Part shown: positions 1-7,584 of the stretch, piece by piece
Layout: every line of letters starts with the position of its first letter
How positions within the stretch are numbered: the first letter of the stretch is position 1
Source of the DNA: a virus
Strand: one strand, 5' to 3'
Length of the DNA stretch: 22,455 nt
Virus record (IMG/VR): IMGVR_UViG_3300017714_000194
Coordinates: 1-22,455 of that record
Notes under the pieces: model-generated
The model's input: only the letters and a program-made list of their open reading frames with translations
Told to the model about the DNA's origin: nothing
Databases searched by the model: none
Translations under genes and position numbers: made by a program

Positions 1-162
1 CTTTGTTCTCAGTTTTAAAAACGTATCAGTAGCATTTTTTATAATTAATTCAGAAGAAAAACTAATGTCAAACCCAATCAATTCTGATATTTCCTCTAAT
101 GCTAAATTACGTTCTTTTTCGAGGCGCAATATTTCAAAAAATTTCCTGCGAATTTCACTCAT
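1..162 (-). CDS. Start of an unknown gene, cut by the left window edge
   Basis: This reading frame starts at ATG 160-162 and stays open for 54 codons to position 1, so only the N-terminus is present. It begins MSEIRRKFFEILRLEKERN and looks helical and charged, with a helix-turn-helix-like stretch around residues 20-31 (LALEEISELIGF). The upstream connector gene stops at 167-169. A GTGATATT ribosome-binding sequence covers that stop and precedes this ATG, the same coupling seen elsewhere in the window. By position (after the connector) it could be a head-completion or tail gene, but nothing in the 54 residues identifies it. Confidence 0.6.
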   Translation of the reverse strand, partial: MSEIRRKFFEILRLEKERNLALEEISELIGFDISFSSELIIKNATDTFLKLRTK

Positions 163-166
163 AATA

Positions 167-1243
167 TCACGCAATAAAATGTATAACATCTTTTTTACCA
201 TTCAAGATAGCATTGGCTTCTTCTAAAAGAATATCATGTTTTGTCTTCAAATCAATATTAGAACCTGTATCAGCGATAAGTATAGAATTATCATCATGTC
301 TAATTATTTCAGCCGCTACTAATTTAGTTGCCGCATCGTGTACAGTAGCAGGAACTCTTGTTTCACCAGTGACATATGTAACTCTAACAGAATGAGAACG
401 TAAGTAAGGATAATTTTTCAAAAAGAATATTTTACCATCAATGTCAATCGTCCAGTAGTCTCCCATCCTACGTTGGTCTTGATTATCAGTAAACCCTGTA
501 ACTGAACCAAGGGTTGAAGAAATAGTACATGCAGACCCATCTTCTCCTAATAGTAGTGATGAAATAATAACGGTGTCTCCTCCTTCACTATCTGTTGTGG
601 CATAAAAGAAATCTGAAATATGAACTGCATTATTACCATTTGCAGTAATAGATTTAGCAGCAGTTTCTCCTGTAAACTTCGCTGTCTTATGGGGGAAAAC
701 TTCGTTAATAGCATCGGCTACTTGACTAGCAGTAGTTTTAGGACCAAAATTGTCAAAGAAATCTATTCCTTTATCAAGAACAAATGTATAAGTTCCTACA
801 CCTAAGGTAATAGTCCAATTACCACTTTGAGGAGTAGGTGGCATTTTCACCTTAGCAGTTGCAGATGCTAAATCAACATACTTATCACCTTGCCATACTT
901 CTAACCTAACAATTTTTTGAACTCTAGGTCTTTCTAATTGTACAAAGCCAACATAGTCTTTGAATCTGTGAACAGGATAAGCACCATGATTAAACGCTTC
1001 AAATCCATAAAATTCATTAGAATGTATTACTGGACGATAACTATGTCCTACAATATCGTCTACTCTTTCTTCTGATTTCTTAATTAATAGTCCTACTTCT
1101 GCAATACTAGGTGTAGTTCCAGTCGTAAATGGTGCTATTTGTAGCATCTTAGATATGTCACCATGAGTAGTATAATACCCACTACCATTAGTATAATTGA
1201 CATTTATATTTGTGAAATCACTAGGTGAGGATAATTTACTCAT
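167..1243 (-). CDS. Head-tail connector/adaptor-like protein with an inserted beta-rich domain
   Basis: 358 residues. The N-terminal part (about 43-115: TPSIAEVGLLIKKSEERVDD, then a Tyr/Arg-rich strand region) and the C-terminal part (about 285-345: VRVTYVTGETRVPATVHDAA, followed by a helix) resemble phage gp6/gp15-type head-tail connectors. Those have a helical bundle that packs under the portal. Between them (about 125-260) sits a Gly/Thr/Ser-rich insert containing TTASQVADAINEVF. That short 'VADAIN' signature recurs in phage tail and adhesin-like beta domains. The start overlaps the previous gene's stop (ATGA at 1240-1243) and follows GGAGAATGG. Family assignment rests on motif memory and gene order; no catalytic residues apply. 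Confidence 0.55.
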   Translation of the reverse strand: MSKLSSPSDFTNINVNYTNGSGYYTTHGDISKMLQIAPFTTGTTPSIAEVGLLIKKSEERVDDIVGHSYRPVIHSNEFYGFEAFNHGAYPVHRFKDYVGFVQLERPRVQKIVRLEVWQGDKYVDLASATAKVKMPPTPQSGNWTITLGVGTYTFVLDKGIDFFDNFGPKTTASQVADAINEVFPHKTAKFTGETAAKSITANGNNAVHISDFFYATTDSEGGDTVIISSLLLGEDGSACTISSTLGSVTGFTDNQDQRRMGDYWTIDIDGKIFFLKNYPYLRSHSVRVTYVTGETRVPATVHDAATKLVAAEIIRHDDNSILIADTGSNIDLKTKHDILLEEANAILNGKKDVIHFIA

Positions 1244-2541
1244 GATACCATTCTCCGTAATGAGGCATAACCTCGTTTAATACCACCGATAGTTCTACTT
1301 TCTTCCATATCAGGAAACACTCCTTCTGAAGCCATGAGTTTCTCATCGATGTTAACTTTAATAGTAAATGGAATTAATCCCTTTTCAGATTGGTTAGGTG
1401 TTTTGTTAGTCAGTTCTCTTTTACTAGTACTATATTTCTCAACTAAGTCGTTTAGTAAAATTTCATTAATGTTAAATTCTACACTAATATCTCCTAATAA
1501 AATCTGTCTATTTACTGAAGTACCCGAAGAAGTTGTAGATTGCATGTAAGGTCCAAGTAAACGCTCTGCGTTTAAAGATAAATATTCTTTCGCTACCTGC
1601 GTACTTTCTTTAAGTAATTTATCCTTGAAGTCATTTACTTCATCAATATCTACTATCACTGCACCTTTTGTATTTCTTTTTAATCTTCTAACTGTTTTAC
1701 CCTCTTCAGCAACAAGTTCCGTTTTACCTTTTGAATATGTTTTAACACCATTTGCTTTTATGGTATCTTTATAGTCAACTACTTCTAATGCTTCAAAGAC
1801 CTTATCCGTTAGTTCTTTAATGTCGGCATTATGTATTAGTATTTTGAATGGAGAACCACCTTGAACTCGTATATCCCCAAATCCATAATCCTTAAACATC
1901 TTAGCATAATAATCACGAATGCTTAATTTAACAAGTCCGGGTTCAACTTTAATAGCATCTTCAACTCTATTTCTTTCGAATAGACTTTCTCCTTTATCTA
2001 TTGCATTCATCAGATTAGTGGTTTTTTTGTTTTCGACAATAGTTTCTTCTTTTTCTCCTGCTCCTACTTCATATTGATATCCAAAGGTTTCCGGAGAAGT
2101 AATTAATTCTCTAAAAGTTATATTCTTTTCTTCTATTTTTTGATGCGCACTATTTTTTGATTTTGCTCCTAGTATAGCAAACGCTCCTTTTATTTCTTCT
2201 ATTTTTTCAATAGCCGTAATAATAGGGACATCTCCAGCCTTTTCTAGTAAGGTTCTCATATATTCTTTATATGAAGATAATTCTTCATCTGAATCAAAAG
2301 CATCTGAAGGTAGTTGTAAAATTAATGGGACTTCTGTTTGCACTCGTTGTGCCTTTGATGCATCCTTAAATGCTCCTTTGGCATTGATAAAAATGTATTT
2401 TACTAACTGACCTAACAATTTACTGGCATCATCTTTTCCAATATTTGCAATGTTTGCAGAAGTTACTTCATTTTTGGTTAATTGATATTCATTTCTTATT
2501 CCGGGGTCTTGGACATTTGAAATATTAACATCTACACTCAT
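1240..2541 (-). CDS. Unknown 433-residue virion-region protein
   Basis: I do not recognise this protein. It is mixed alpha/beta, soluble and strongly charged, with no signal peptide, membrane segment or Cys cluster. It has a Lys-rich middle (about 270-300) and a Ser/Thr-rich stretch (TSSGTS) at about 345, and ends IKRGYASLRRMVS. It lies between the Q/N-rich protein and the connector, so a baseplate, head-completion or tail-module role is likely by synteny only. The start is ATG 2539-2541 with a weak GGGG upstream; no better in-frame alternative is visible. Its stop overlaps the connector's ATG, suggesting translational coupling. Confidence 0.55.
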   Translation of the reverse strand: MSVDVNISNVQDPGIRNEYQLTKNEVTSANIANIGKDDASKLLGQLVKYIFINAKGAFKDASKAQRVQTEVPLILQLPSDAFDSDEELSSYKEYMRTLLEKAGDVPIITAIEKIEEIKGAFAILGAKSKNSAHQKIEEKNITFRELITSPETFGYQYEVGAGEKEETIVENKKTTNLMNAIDKGESLFERNRVEDAIKVEPGLVKLSIRDYYAKMFKDYGFGDIRVQGGSPFKILIHNADIKELTDKVFEALEVVDYKDTIKANGVKTYSKGKTELVAEEGKTVRRLKRNTKGAVIVDIDEVNDFKDKLLKESTQVAKEYLSLNAERLLGPYMQSTTSSGTSVNRQILLGDISVEFNINEILLNDLVEKYSTSKRELTNKTPNQSEKGLIPFTIKVNIDEKLMASEGVFPDMEESRTIGGIKRGYASLRRMVS

Positions 2542-2556
2542 CCATTAAACCCCATC

Positions 2557-3267
2557 CTATGCTAGCCACTTAGCCCACGCTACACCTTTAGTTATAGCAG
2601 CACCTAACCCTAAACCACTTTGAGGTGGTGTATAGGAAGGTTGTCCAGTAGCAGGGTCAATCCAATATGGGTTATTATTCATATCATATCCTTGAGGAGG
2701 TACAGGATAACCACTACCATTATTCATAGCCATTTGTTGTTGAGCCATAGTATTGTTAATGTTGACTCCCATTCCCCCACCTTGAATCTGACTTGGATTC
2801 AAACCTTGAGGATTTTGCATTCCCATTTGTGGTGGCATAGCCGCTTGTTGTTGTCCAGCACTTGGGCTAGCAAATCCCTGAGATTCTAAATATTGTTGTT
2901 TAGCCATTCTACGTTGCATGATAACTTCTGAATTAACCGCAGTAGCCAAAAGATTAACAATATCCAAATCAATGTTTTCTTGTGTTATTGAAGTGAATTC
3001 AGATAATGATTCAGGGTGTATTTCTAAATCTCCATTTGTATTAGTAACAAATTTTTGTTTAACTAACATTTGACTAACAACTCTAGTTACTACATCTTCA
3101 AACATTTTTTCTAATGCATTTAAAAAAGGCTCTCCATGATATTGAAAAAACTCTTCTACATGATTCTCTTGTAATGTCAATAAGTTATTTACTGACTTAA
3201 ATTGCTGTTGTCCCATAGTATTCATTTGTGTTGAAAGATTACCATTACTTGTTCCAAAAAGTCCCAT
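2557..3267 (-). CDS. Q/N/P/G/M-rich low-complexity virion-region protein
   Basis: 236 residues in two parts. Residues about 1-125 are helical (KSVNNLLTLQ, ALEKMFEDVVTRVVSQMLVK). Residues about 130-215 are disordered and dominated by Gln, Asn, Pro, Gly and Met (GQQQAAMPPQMGMQNPQ, MAQQQMAMNNGSGYPVPPQG). A short hydrophobic end follows (GLGLGAAITKGVAWAKWLA), which could be a membrane-active or helix-packing tail. Start and upstream stop share TAATG (3265-3269) after GAGGGC. No family is recognised. Composition like this is common in flexible virion linkers and tail or minor-head proteins, so a structural role is an inference. Confidence 0.55.
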   Translation of the reverse strand: MGLFGTSNGNLSTQMNTMGQQQFKSVNNLLTLQENHVEEFFQYHGEPFLNALEKMFEDVVTRVVSQMLVKQKFVTNTNGDLEIHPESLSEFTSITQENIDLDIVNLLATAVNSEVIMQRRMAKQQYLESQGFASPSAGQQQAAMPPQMGMQNPQGLNPSQIQGGGMGVNINNTMAQQQMAMNNGSGYPVPPQGYDMNNNPYWIDPATGQPSYTPPQSGLGLGAAITKGVAWAKWLA

Positions 3268-3947
3268 TAGCCCTCACTCCCCTCTACGCTTACTTTAACA
3301 CCGTCTGCTAACAAAGATTTAATCCTTTCAGACATAGCAGCGTTTTCTACCATCATTGCATACAACTGTTCTTCTTTCGAGGATGCTTCATTAGTAGGTG
3401 GGATAATTTTCCATCCTACTGAAACTAAAGAATTAATTTCCTCTTGTTTCAATGAAACCATTGGTCCTGCCTTAACAAGATTAACGGGATTCAAACTTTT
3501 AGCAGATGGTATATATGCACTAAAAGATAGTCCATGTTGTTCTGCTAAAATTTGTTGTTCTAGCATTTCATATTGCATATGCATTGATGCGTGTTTTTCA
3601 CAATATGTTCCTCTCATTGGATATCCTTTTCGCACTTTATGTAGTGGAAGTGGTGGTCTTCTAGCATCATCTGCTGACCAAAATTTTTGTGTTCCACATA
3701 TTACACATCTATCTTTTAAATTATATTTGAACCCATATGGAATTTTTAAGAACGTTTTCTTTTCCGGTTTCAATACTTTTACTATTTCCTTTAACTGTTT
3801 TTTTGGTTTCATTGCCTTATACTCATAGGGCATTATTGCACCTGCTGCTCTAGCAGCAGAAAACCTATCCAAAAAAGGATTTGGTCCTGCAACAGTAGCA
3901 TTTGTTGCTCCTATAAGACTCGGTGGTTGAAATTGCTGCATAGCCAT
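3267..3947 (-). CDS. Zinc-binding protein (CxxC...CxxH), unknown function
   Basis: About 226 residues from the ATG at 3945-3947. An in-frame GTG lies 9 bases further upstream (3954-3956), but it is inside the AGGAGTG ribosome-binding sequence, so the ATG is preferred. The centre holds a four-ligand zinc site: CVIC (C81, C84) and, about 32 residues later, YCEKH (C116, H119). The spacing fits a treble-clef or HNH-like knuckle, but no catalytic HNH motif is evident. A helical, Ala-rich tail follows. It lies between the GTPase and the Q/N-rich protein. Function unknown; nucleic-acid contact or a structural zinc fold are both possible. Confidence 0.55.
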   Translation of the reverse strand: MAMQQFQPPSLIGATNATVAGPNPFLDRFSAARAAGAIMPYEYKAMKPKKQLKEIVKVLKPEKKTFLKIPYGFKYNLKDRCVICGTQKFWSADDARRPPLPLHKVRKGYPMRGTYCEKHASMHMQYEMLEQQILAEQHGLSFSAYIPSAKSLNPVNLVKAGPMVSLKQEEINSLVSVGWKIIPPTNEASSKEEQLYAMMVENAAMSERIKSLLADGVKVSVEGSEG

Positions 3948-4008
3948 TTTTTTCACTCCTCGCCAACATCCGCGTGTAGCGTCTGCTGAACCTGTACTAT
4001 CTGACCTA

Positions 4009-4680
4009 CTAATAGTCTTTTATCATTGTTAATATTCCACGATAAACCATTTCCGAGTCTGACTTAGCACTTACTATGTATTTATGACAAGGAATTCCTG
4101 TATCATTTAACTTCTGAAGACCGGGTTTGAATGACTCAAATATAGGATGATTTTCTATCTTACCTTTATGATTATATTTGTCTTTCCATAAATCATATTT
4201 GTTAGCCCAAAGACCAACAGCCAAAGGAAAGTCTTCATCTTTTTTCTTCTTTTTCCTACCCCCAATAGTCCAATGTGTTTCACATAAAGTATCAACTAAG
4301 AAAGTCCAAGATAGTTGTTGTTCAATGTCATAATGTTTATCTAAATGTCTATCATCAAATAAAAAAATAACATACTTTACATTTCTACTTCGTAAATCTC
4401 TAACCCACTCTTCCCAATATACAGTCTGCCCCCCAATATCAGCAGTTTTTATTGTGTGTGCATCTCCATCAAGTTTAACAAATTTTCTAGTTGGTTTATG
4501 TCTGCCAACTGTTCTTTTTTTAATTTCAGGAACTTCTCCTCTTGTCATTAGTTGTTTGTGAAGAGTAGTCTTACCTGCCTGACTAGCCCCATAAACTCCA
4601 AAATTGATAGCATGAAGCCTATTATACAATTTATTCATGGCTTCAACCATTAATATTGCAAACCCCGCCATAACTGACAT
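4009..4680 (-). CDS. Arf/Ras-superfamily small GTPase
   Basis: 223 residues with a complete GTP-binding set. G1 is GASQAGKT (31-38). Switch I is a Thr-containing stretch (57-64). G3 is ADIGGQ (80-85), with the Gln that is catalytic in Arf/Ras. G4 is NKYD (160-163) and G5 is VSAKS (203-207). The DxGGQ form of G3 is the Arf, G-alpha and SR-beta type rather than the DTAGQ of Ras. Residues 1-24 before G1 are a Met/Ala/Leu-rich helix that could be amphipathic, as in Arf. A Lys-rich insert (GRKKKKKDED, 141-150) separates G3 from G4. It is transcribed right after two small membrane proteins, which suggests action at a membrane. The start follows GAGGTAG at normal spacing. Confidence 0.85.
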   Translation of the reverse strand: MSVMAGFAILMVEAMNKLYNRLHAINFGVYGASQAGKTTLHKQLMTRGEVPEIKKRTVGRHKPTRKFVKLDGDAHTIKTADIGGQTVYWEEWVRDLRSRNVKYVIFLFDDRHLDKHYDIEQQLSWTFLVDTLCETHWTIGGRKKKKKDEDFPLAVGLWANKYDLWKDKYNHKGKIENHPIFESFKPGLQKLNDTGIPCHKYIVSAKSDSEMVYRGILTMIKDY

Positions 4681-4714
4681 GTGACTACCTCAGTAGATAG
4701 GGAATAGTACGAGT

Positions 4715-4743
4715 CATTAAAACTATCACTATGATAGTTAATG
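4715..4743 (-). other. RNA hairpin across the stop codon before the GTPase gene
   Basis: On the minus strand CATTAACTATCA pairs with TGATAGTT-(TT)-AATG around a TAG loop. This gives eight perfect pairs, a two-base bulge and four more pairs. It covers the UAA stop of the 74-residue membrane protein and lies about 35 bases upstream of the GTPase start. No U-run follows, so it is not a classical intrinsic terminator. It may mark a processing or pausing point between the membrane-protein pair and the GTPase. Confidence 0.4.
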
Positions 4744-4962
4744 TGTACCTGACCAAAGGGTGGTTAGTAAATGCCAAAAACCTGCATATAAATTAATACC
4801 TAAAAATGATAAAGCATGTCCTGCAAAAAAACTACTAATGCAAGCAATGCCTCCCCAAATGTAGAACCTTGCTCTCATAAACCAAATATCAGCAGAGTGC
4901 GCTCGTTGTAAATCGTAAGCAATATTTTGTTCATCGAATCCCATCAGGAGTTCTGTTACCAT
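4738..4962 (-). CDS. Small membrane protein (74 residues)
   Basis: A short protein whose second half is hydrophobic from about residue 33 to 70 (YIWGGIACISSFFAGHALSF, then INLYAGFWHLLTTLW). This is enough for one long or two short membrane helices. The first 30 residues are soluble and mixed-charge. It starts just after the 140-residue membrane protein with a GTGATATAG ribosome-binding sequence that overlaps that gene's stop. It ends in an RNA hairpin before the GTPase gene. A holin-like, envelope or membrane-anchor role is conceivable, but no family is recognised. Confidence 0.55.
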   Translation of the reverse strand: MVTELLMGFDEQNIAYDLQRAHSADIWFMRARFYIWGGIACISSFFAGHALSFLGINLYAGFWHLLTTLWSGTH

Positions 4963-4967
4963 CTATA

Positions 4968-5390
4968 TCACTCATTAAACCCAGTTAAGAAAGTTGGACT
5001 AACTGTGGCTTCTTGCTTAGGCATCATAGGCATTTGTGGAAGTACATTATCTCCGTATACTTGTTGACCAAAATTAGTTTGTTGGAATGCTCTAAATGAA
5101 TCCCTAACTCTTTTTCTATTCTCTTCGTCTCTTGCTTTTCTATTCCAGTATGCATTGATTTGTCTTTGTAATAAGAAGTTTTCAATATATTCATTAAGAA
5201 CTAAATCAAACATGGCCTTTAGTACCATTATACCACCAACAGTAAGAATACCAAATAATACTGCATGTATATATTGTCCAAATAGTAGCATGTCATTTAC
5301 TTGAGAGTAAAAGAAAACATTTACTCCACTGACTGCTCCTACGAATAAAATTGTCATTACTAATCTTGTATCTGTATCTATGCTTGGCAT
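4968..5390 (-). CDS. Small membrane protein with cytosolic charged tail (140 residues)
   Basis: Two predicted membrane helices (about 9-29: RLVMTILFVGAVSGVNVFFY; about 40-64: YIHAVLFGILTVGGIMVLKA). A long charged helix follows (about 66-103, rich in Arg, Asp, Glu), then a Gln/Pro/Met tail. The open frame extends upstream to 5459, but the ATG at 5388-5390 is preferred. It follows GAGGTG at proper spacing and avoids a 59-base overlap with the preceding gene. It sits directly ahead of a second membrane protein and the GTPase. The two could form a membrane complex, possibly a holin/antiholin-like pair or a platform for the GTPase; neither is shown. Confidence 0.6.
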   Translation of the reverse strand: MPSIDTDTRLVMTILFVGAVSGVNVFFYSQVNDMLLFGQYIHAVLFGILTVGGIMVLKAMFDLVLNEYIENFLLQRQINAYWNRKARDEENRKRVRDSFRAFQQTNFGQQVYGDNVLPQMPMMPKQEATVSPTFLTGFNE

Positions 5391-5400
5391 ACATAACACC

Positions 5401-5694
5401 TCAAGACCAATTGACTGAAACTGTCCCGCTTCCAGTTGTAATCTGTATAAATATTCCATTTGCTACTATTACGCCATGTAAATCTTGTTCAATGGTTTTG
5501 GCTGTACCTCCAGCGTGTAGTTGTATTCGAGCAACTTCTTTTTTGCCTGATGTAGTTGAATTGTCACTGTCCCATATTTTGACAGTCATTAAAGAGTTAG
5601 CCGTTGATGTGGCATGAACACTCATTATTTTACATCTATGTTTTACTGCAACAGTAGAACTAGATACTATCCCAGTTGAATTACAAACTGGCAT
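5401..5694 (-). CDS. Small beta-rich structural protein, possible capsid decoration
   Basis: 97 residues, almost entirely short alternating hydrophobic strands rich in Thr, Ser, Val and Gly (for example TSTANSLMTVKIWDSDN and GVIVANGIFIQITTGSGTVS). This suggests a beta-sandwich. It lies two genes after the major capsid gene, a common place for decoration or minor head proteins. It starts on a TAATG overlap with the previous gene's stop after GGTGG. No charged active site, Cys cluster or membrane segment is seen. Decoration protein is an inference; a tail or fibre fragment is an alternative. Confidence 0.5.
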   Translation of the reverse strand: MPVCNSTGIVSSSTVAVKHRCKIMSVHATSTANSLMTVKIWDSDNSTTSGKKEVARIQLHAGGTAKTIEQDLHGVIVANGIFIQITTGSGTVSVNWS

Positions 5695-6122
5695 TATTTA
5701 CCACCTGCTTTCTTTTTAGTAGCAGGAGTTTTCTTAGCAGGAGTTTTCTTAGCAGGAGGTTTCTCCTCTACTTTTTCTGCTTCTACCTTAGGTTCTTCCT
5801 TAGGTTCTACTACCTTAGGTGTCGTTTTTTTCTTAGGTATTATCTTTTTCTTTGGGAACATTACTGCATGTAAATCTTTTGCTGTACCTTGAACATTAAA
5901 TTCTTTTAACATCATTTCTAATCTTCTTCCACCAAGTTGTAAAATATCACTTTCATCTTCTTTAGTGAACTCGATAATCAACCCAGTATCTCCTAGTAAA
6001 TTAGTTGCTACTGAGAGAGGTATCTCGGTTTTTTCTTGCGCTGTTAATGCATATGTTTGTCCAGCCCTTCTGAGTAGAAGTGGTCCGGTTGGTCTGTTTC
6101 TTGATAAACTTACTTTTGCCAT
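5694..6122 (-). CDS. Small head-region protein with Lys/Ala/Pro-rich histone H1-like tail
   Basis: 142 residues. Residues 1-90 form a compact domain (SLSRNRPTGPLLLRRAGQTY, then KTEIPLSVATNLLGDTG). It resembles small phage head proteins that follow the capsid gene and share a 'vP...A..Ll..G' pattern. Residues 91-142 are disordered and charged. The tail changes from Pro/Glu-rich (EPKEEPKVEAEKVEEK) to Lys/Ala/Pro-rich (PAKKTPAKKTPATKKKAGGK), similar in composition to histone H1 tails, so it could contact packaged DNA. It is the first gene after the capsid gene, past an RNA hairpin. The start follows AAAGGTGATATT. Function is inferred only from position and composition. Confidence 0.55.
   Translation of the reverse strand: MAKVSLSRNRPTGPLLLRRAGQTYALTAQEKTEIPLSVATNLLGDTGLIIEFTKEDESDILQLGGRRLEMMLKEFNVQGTAKDLHAVMFPKKKIIPKKKTTPKVVEPKEEPKVEAEKVEEKPPAKKTPAKKTPATKKKAGGK
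5721..5765 (-). repeat. Three tandem 15-bp units encoding K-T-P-A-K repeats
   Basis: Two identical 15-bp units (5721-5735 and 5736-5750) and a third diverged copy (5751-5765) lie end to end. They encode the basic tail of the preceding small head protein. The length is a multiple of three, so copy-number change would keep the frame. It looks like slippage-driven expansion of a basic tail. Confidence 0.75.
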
Positions 6123-6144
6123 AATATCACCTTTTTTTTGTTGG

Positions 6145-6180
6145 TAGTAATCCCTGCCCCGTTAAGGACAGAGACTACTA
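6145..6180 (-). other. Strong RNA hairpin just downstream of the major capsid gene
   Basis: In the minus-strand transcript TAGTAGTCTCTGTCC (6180-6166) pairs over all 15 positions with GGGCAGGGATTACTA (6159-6145) around a six-base loop (6165-6160). Three of the pairs are G-U wobbles. Those three would be A-C mismatches on the plus strand, so the structure is specific to the leftward RNA. An A-run and a ribosome-binding site follow rather than a U-run. It is more likely an mRNA-stability or processing element than a classical terminator. Confidence 0.65.
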
Positions 6181-6212
6181 CTTTACGTCATCACTTAATT
6201 GTTGTGTTTTAC

Positions 6213-7583
6213 TTAAGCACTCTTTAGGTTGGTGATTTTACCTTGTCCCTTAAAGAAAGAACAGCCAGTTTCAGCCATAGTTCGGTACATACCTTGGTTT
6301 CCAAGTTTACCTACACCGAATGGGTTTCCACTAGTAATACCATCTTCAAAGTATTCTGTTGGCTTCATAACTGATAGCCACAGATGGTCTGTGTCAAGTA
6401 TTAGTATATCACTTAGGTTTACATTTGTACCACCAGTTGATGGCATGTCTTTACATGGTATGATTGGTATATCATAATATGTAGCAACTCTGAAACCTGC
6501 TTCCTGACCCTTTACTCCACGAACACCATTATGGGAAGGAACGATTTCTTTCCTGTCCATAAATCTCTCTTGGCTTTGTAGTAAGTCAGCAATTGCTTGT
6601 ACAGTATCATATCCTGTTAGAATAACTTTCGGGTTTCCACCATTCTGACGGATTCTACGAATCATGCTGTTCAATAGACTTAGAGATAGAACTCTAGCGT
6701 CATTAGTAGCATAACCTGCTCCGAAATCAACTTCAGAATCTAAGAAAGATGCTGTTCCAGTAGCGGCTTCATTGTTTCCGTGTGTACCACTGATTGTTAC
6801 AGTTCTACTTGTTCCGAATAGTTTTACAACATCAGCAACAACTGCTGGTGTTCCTGAATCATTCTTTCCAGTAGCAAGTAAATCTGCTTCATACATTGCA
6901 GCGATTTCAGCAGCAGATGAAACAATCTTCATTAGAGAAGTATAATTTCTCTCAATTGTTGTTGCTGTACCGTCATCGTATCTTTCAAGAGGCATTAATA
7001 GCATCTTGTTTTGTGTTTCTGCGTGATGCTTACCCATGTCTTCACGGATAATAGAACGTATATCGCCAACACCGTCATCGATTGCAGCAAGTTCCATACC
7101 AAGTTCTGAGAACTCGAATAGATGTGCAACTGTTTTAGGGCTAACATATAGTTTAGCATACTGTGGTGCAATTGGAGGAATATCATTTCCTGTTCCAAGT
7201 GTTGCGTTTTCTGCAACTCCACCAAGTCTGTCTGCTCTAGGTGCGGCTGCGCCTTGCGCTCCTGTTCCTATTGCAATACTGCTTCCTGAACCACCCTCTG
7301 CTCTGTCTTTCAAAACTCTCCATCCACTAGATGTGTATGGTCTTTTTGCAAGCATAGCAAGTGCGTTAACTTCTTGATTTAACATTGACCATACTTTTTG
7401 TCCGTAAAGAACATTGTATAGGTCACCTAATCCACTAGCAGCAGTGAATCCCTGCGTACTGTCGTGTGGTGTTCCGAAACCTCCAACAACACCAGCACTC
7501 TTCAATAGGGCATTACCCGATGCGCCAGCGTAACCGTAAGTTGCTGCTTCTAAATCTTTCATTGTGTTAATATATCCACTCAT
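6213..7583 (-). CDS. Major capsid protein, HK97 fold (probable)
   Basis: 456 residues, Gly/Ala/Ser-rich. An N-terminal arm (1-60) is followed by an E-loop-like Gly/Ser/Ala stretch (about 95-115), a long helix region (about 165-195, EFSELGMELAAIDDGVGDIR), and an A-domain-like region. That region contains NPKVILTGYDTVQAIADLL, then VATYYDIPIIPCKDM and DILILDTDHLWLSVMKP. The sequence 'ydiPIipckdmp ... iLilDtdhlwl' is typical of HK97-like capsid C-terminal halves. It follows the protease/scaffold gene by one base between stop and start, the canonical order. The start has an excellent AAGGAGAG ribosome-binding site. No obvious protease cleavage site was identified in the N-arm. Confidence 0.85.
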   Translation of the reverse strand: MSGYINTMKDLEAATYGYAGASGNALLKSAGVVGGFGTPHDSTQGFTAASGLGDLYNVLYGQKVWSMLNQEVNALAMLAKRPYTSSGWRVLKDRAEGGSGSSIAIGTGAQGAAAPRADRLGGVAENATLGTGNDIPPIAPQYAKLYVSPKTVAHLFEFSELGMELAAIDDGVGDIRSIIREDMGKHHAETQNKMLLMPLERYDDGTATTIERNYTSLMKIVSSAAEIAAMYEADLLATGKNDSGTPAVVADVVKLFGTSRTVTISGTHGNNEAATGTASFLDSEVDFGAGYATNDARVLSLSLLNSMIRRIRQNGGNPKVILTGYDTVQAIADLLQSQERFMDRKEIVPSHNGVRGVKGQEAGFRVATYYDIPIIPCKDMPSTGGTNVNLSDILILDTDHLWLSVMKPTEYFEDGITSGNPFGVGKLGNQGMYRTMAETGCSFFKGQGKITNLKSA

Positions 7584-7584
7584 T

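Noticed and set aside
1-162. FFEILRLEKE at the start of the left-edge gene as another MSW tag
   Set aside because: It lacks the Trp and the position relative to Met differs; the resemblance is limited to a short amphipathic helix and could be chance.
2620-2889. Open frames on the plus strand across the window (up to about 125 residues)
   Set aside because: They lie opposite convincing minus-strand genes, have unbalanced composition (Ser/Phe/Leu-rich antisense reading) and lack ribosome-binding sites, so I treat them as shadows.
6145-6180. Hairpin as a classical rho-independent terminator
   Set aside because: It is followed by an A-run in the transcript (ribosome-binding site region) rather than a U-run, and the downstream gene follows at once.
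6995-7225. A second minus-strand frame inside the capsid gene
   Set aside because: It overlaps the capsid protein in another frame, has low-complexity His/Leu/Met-rich composition and no ribosome-binding site.
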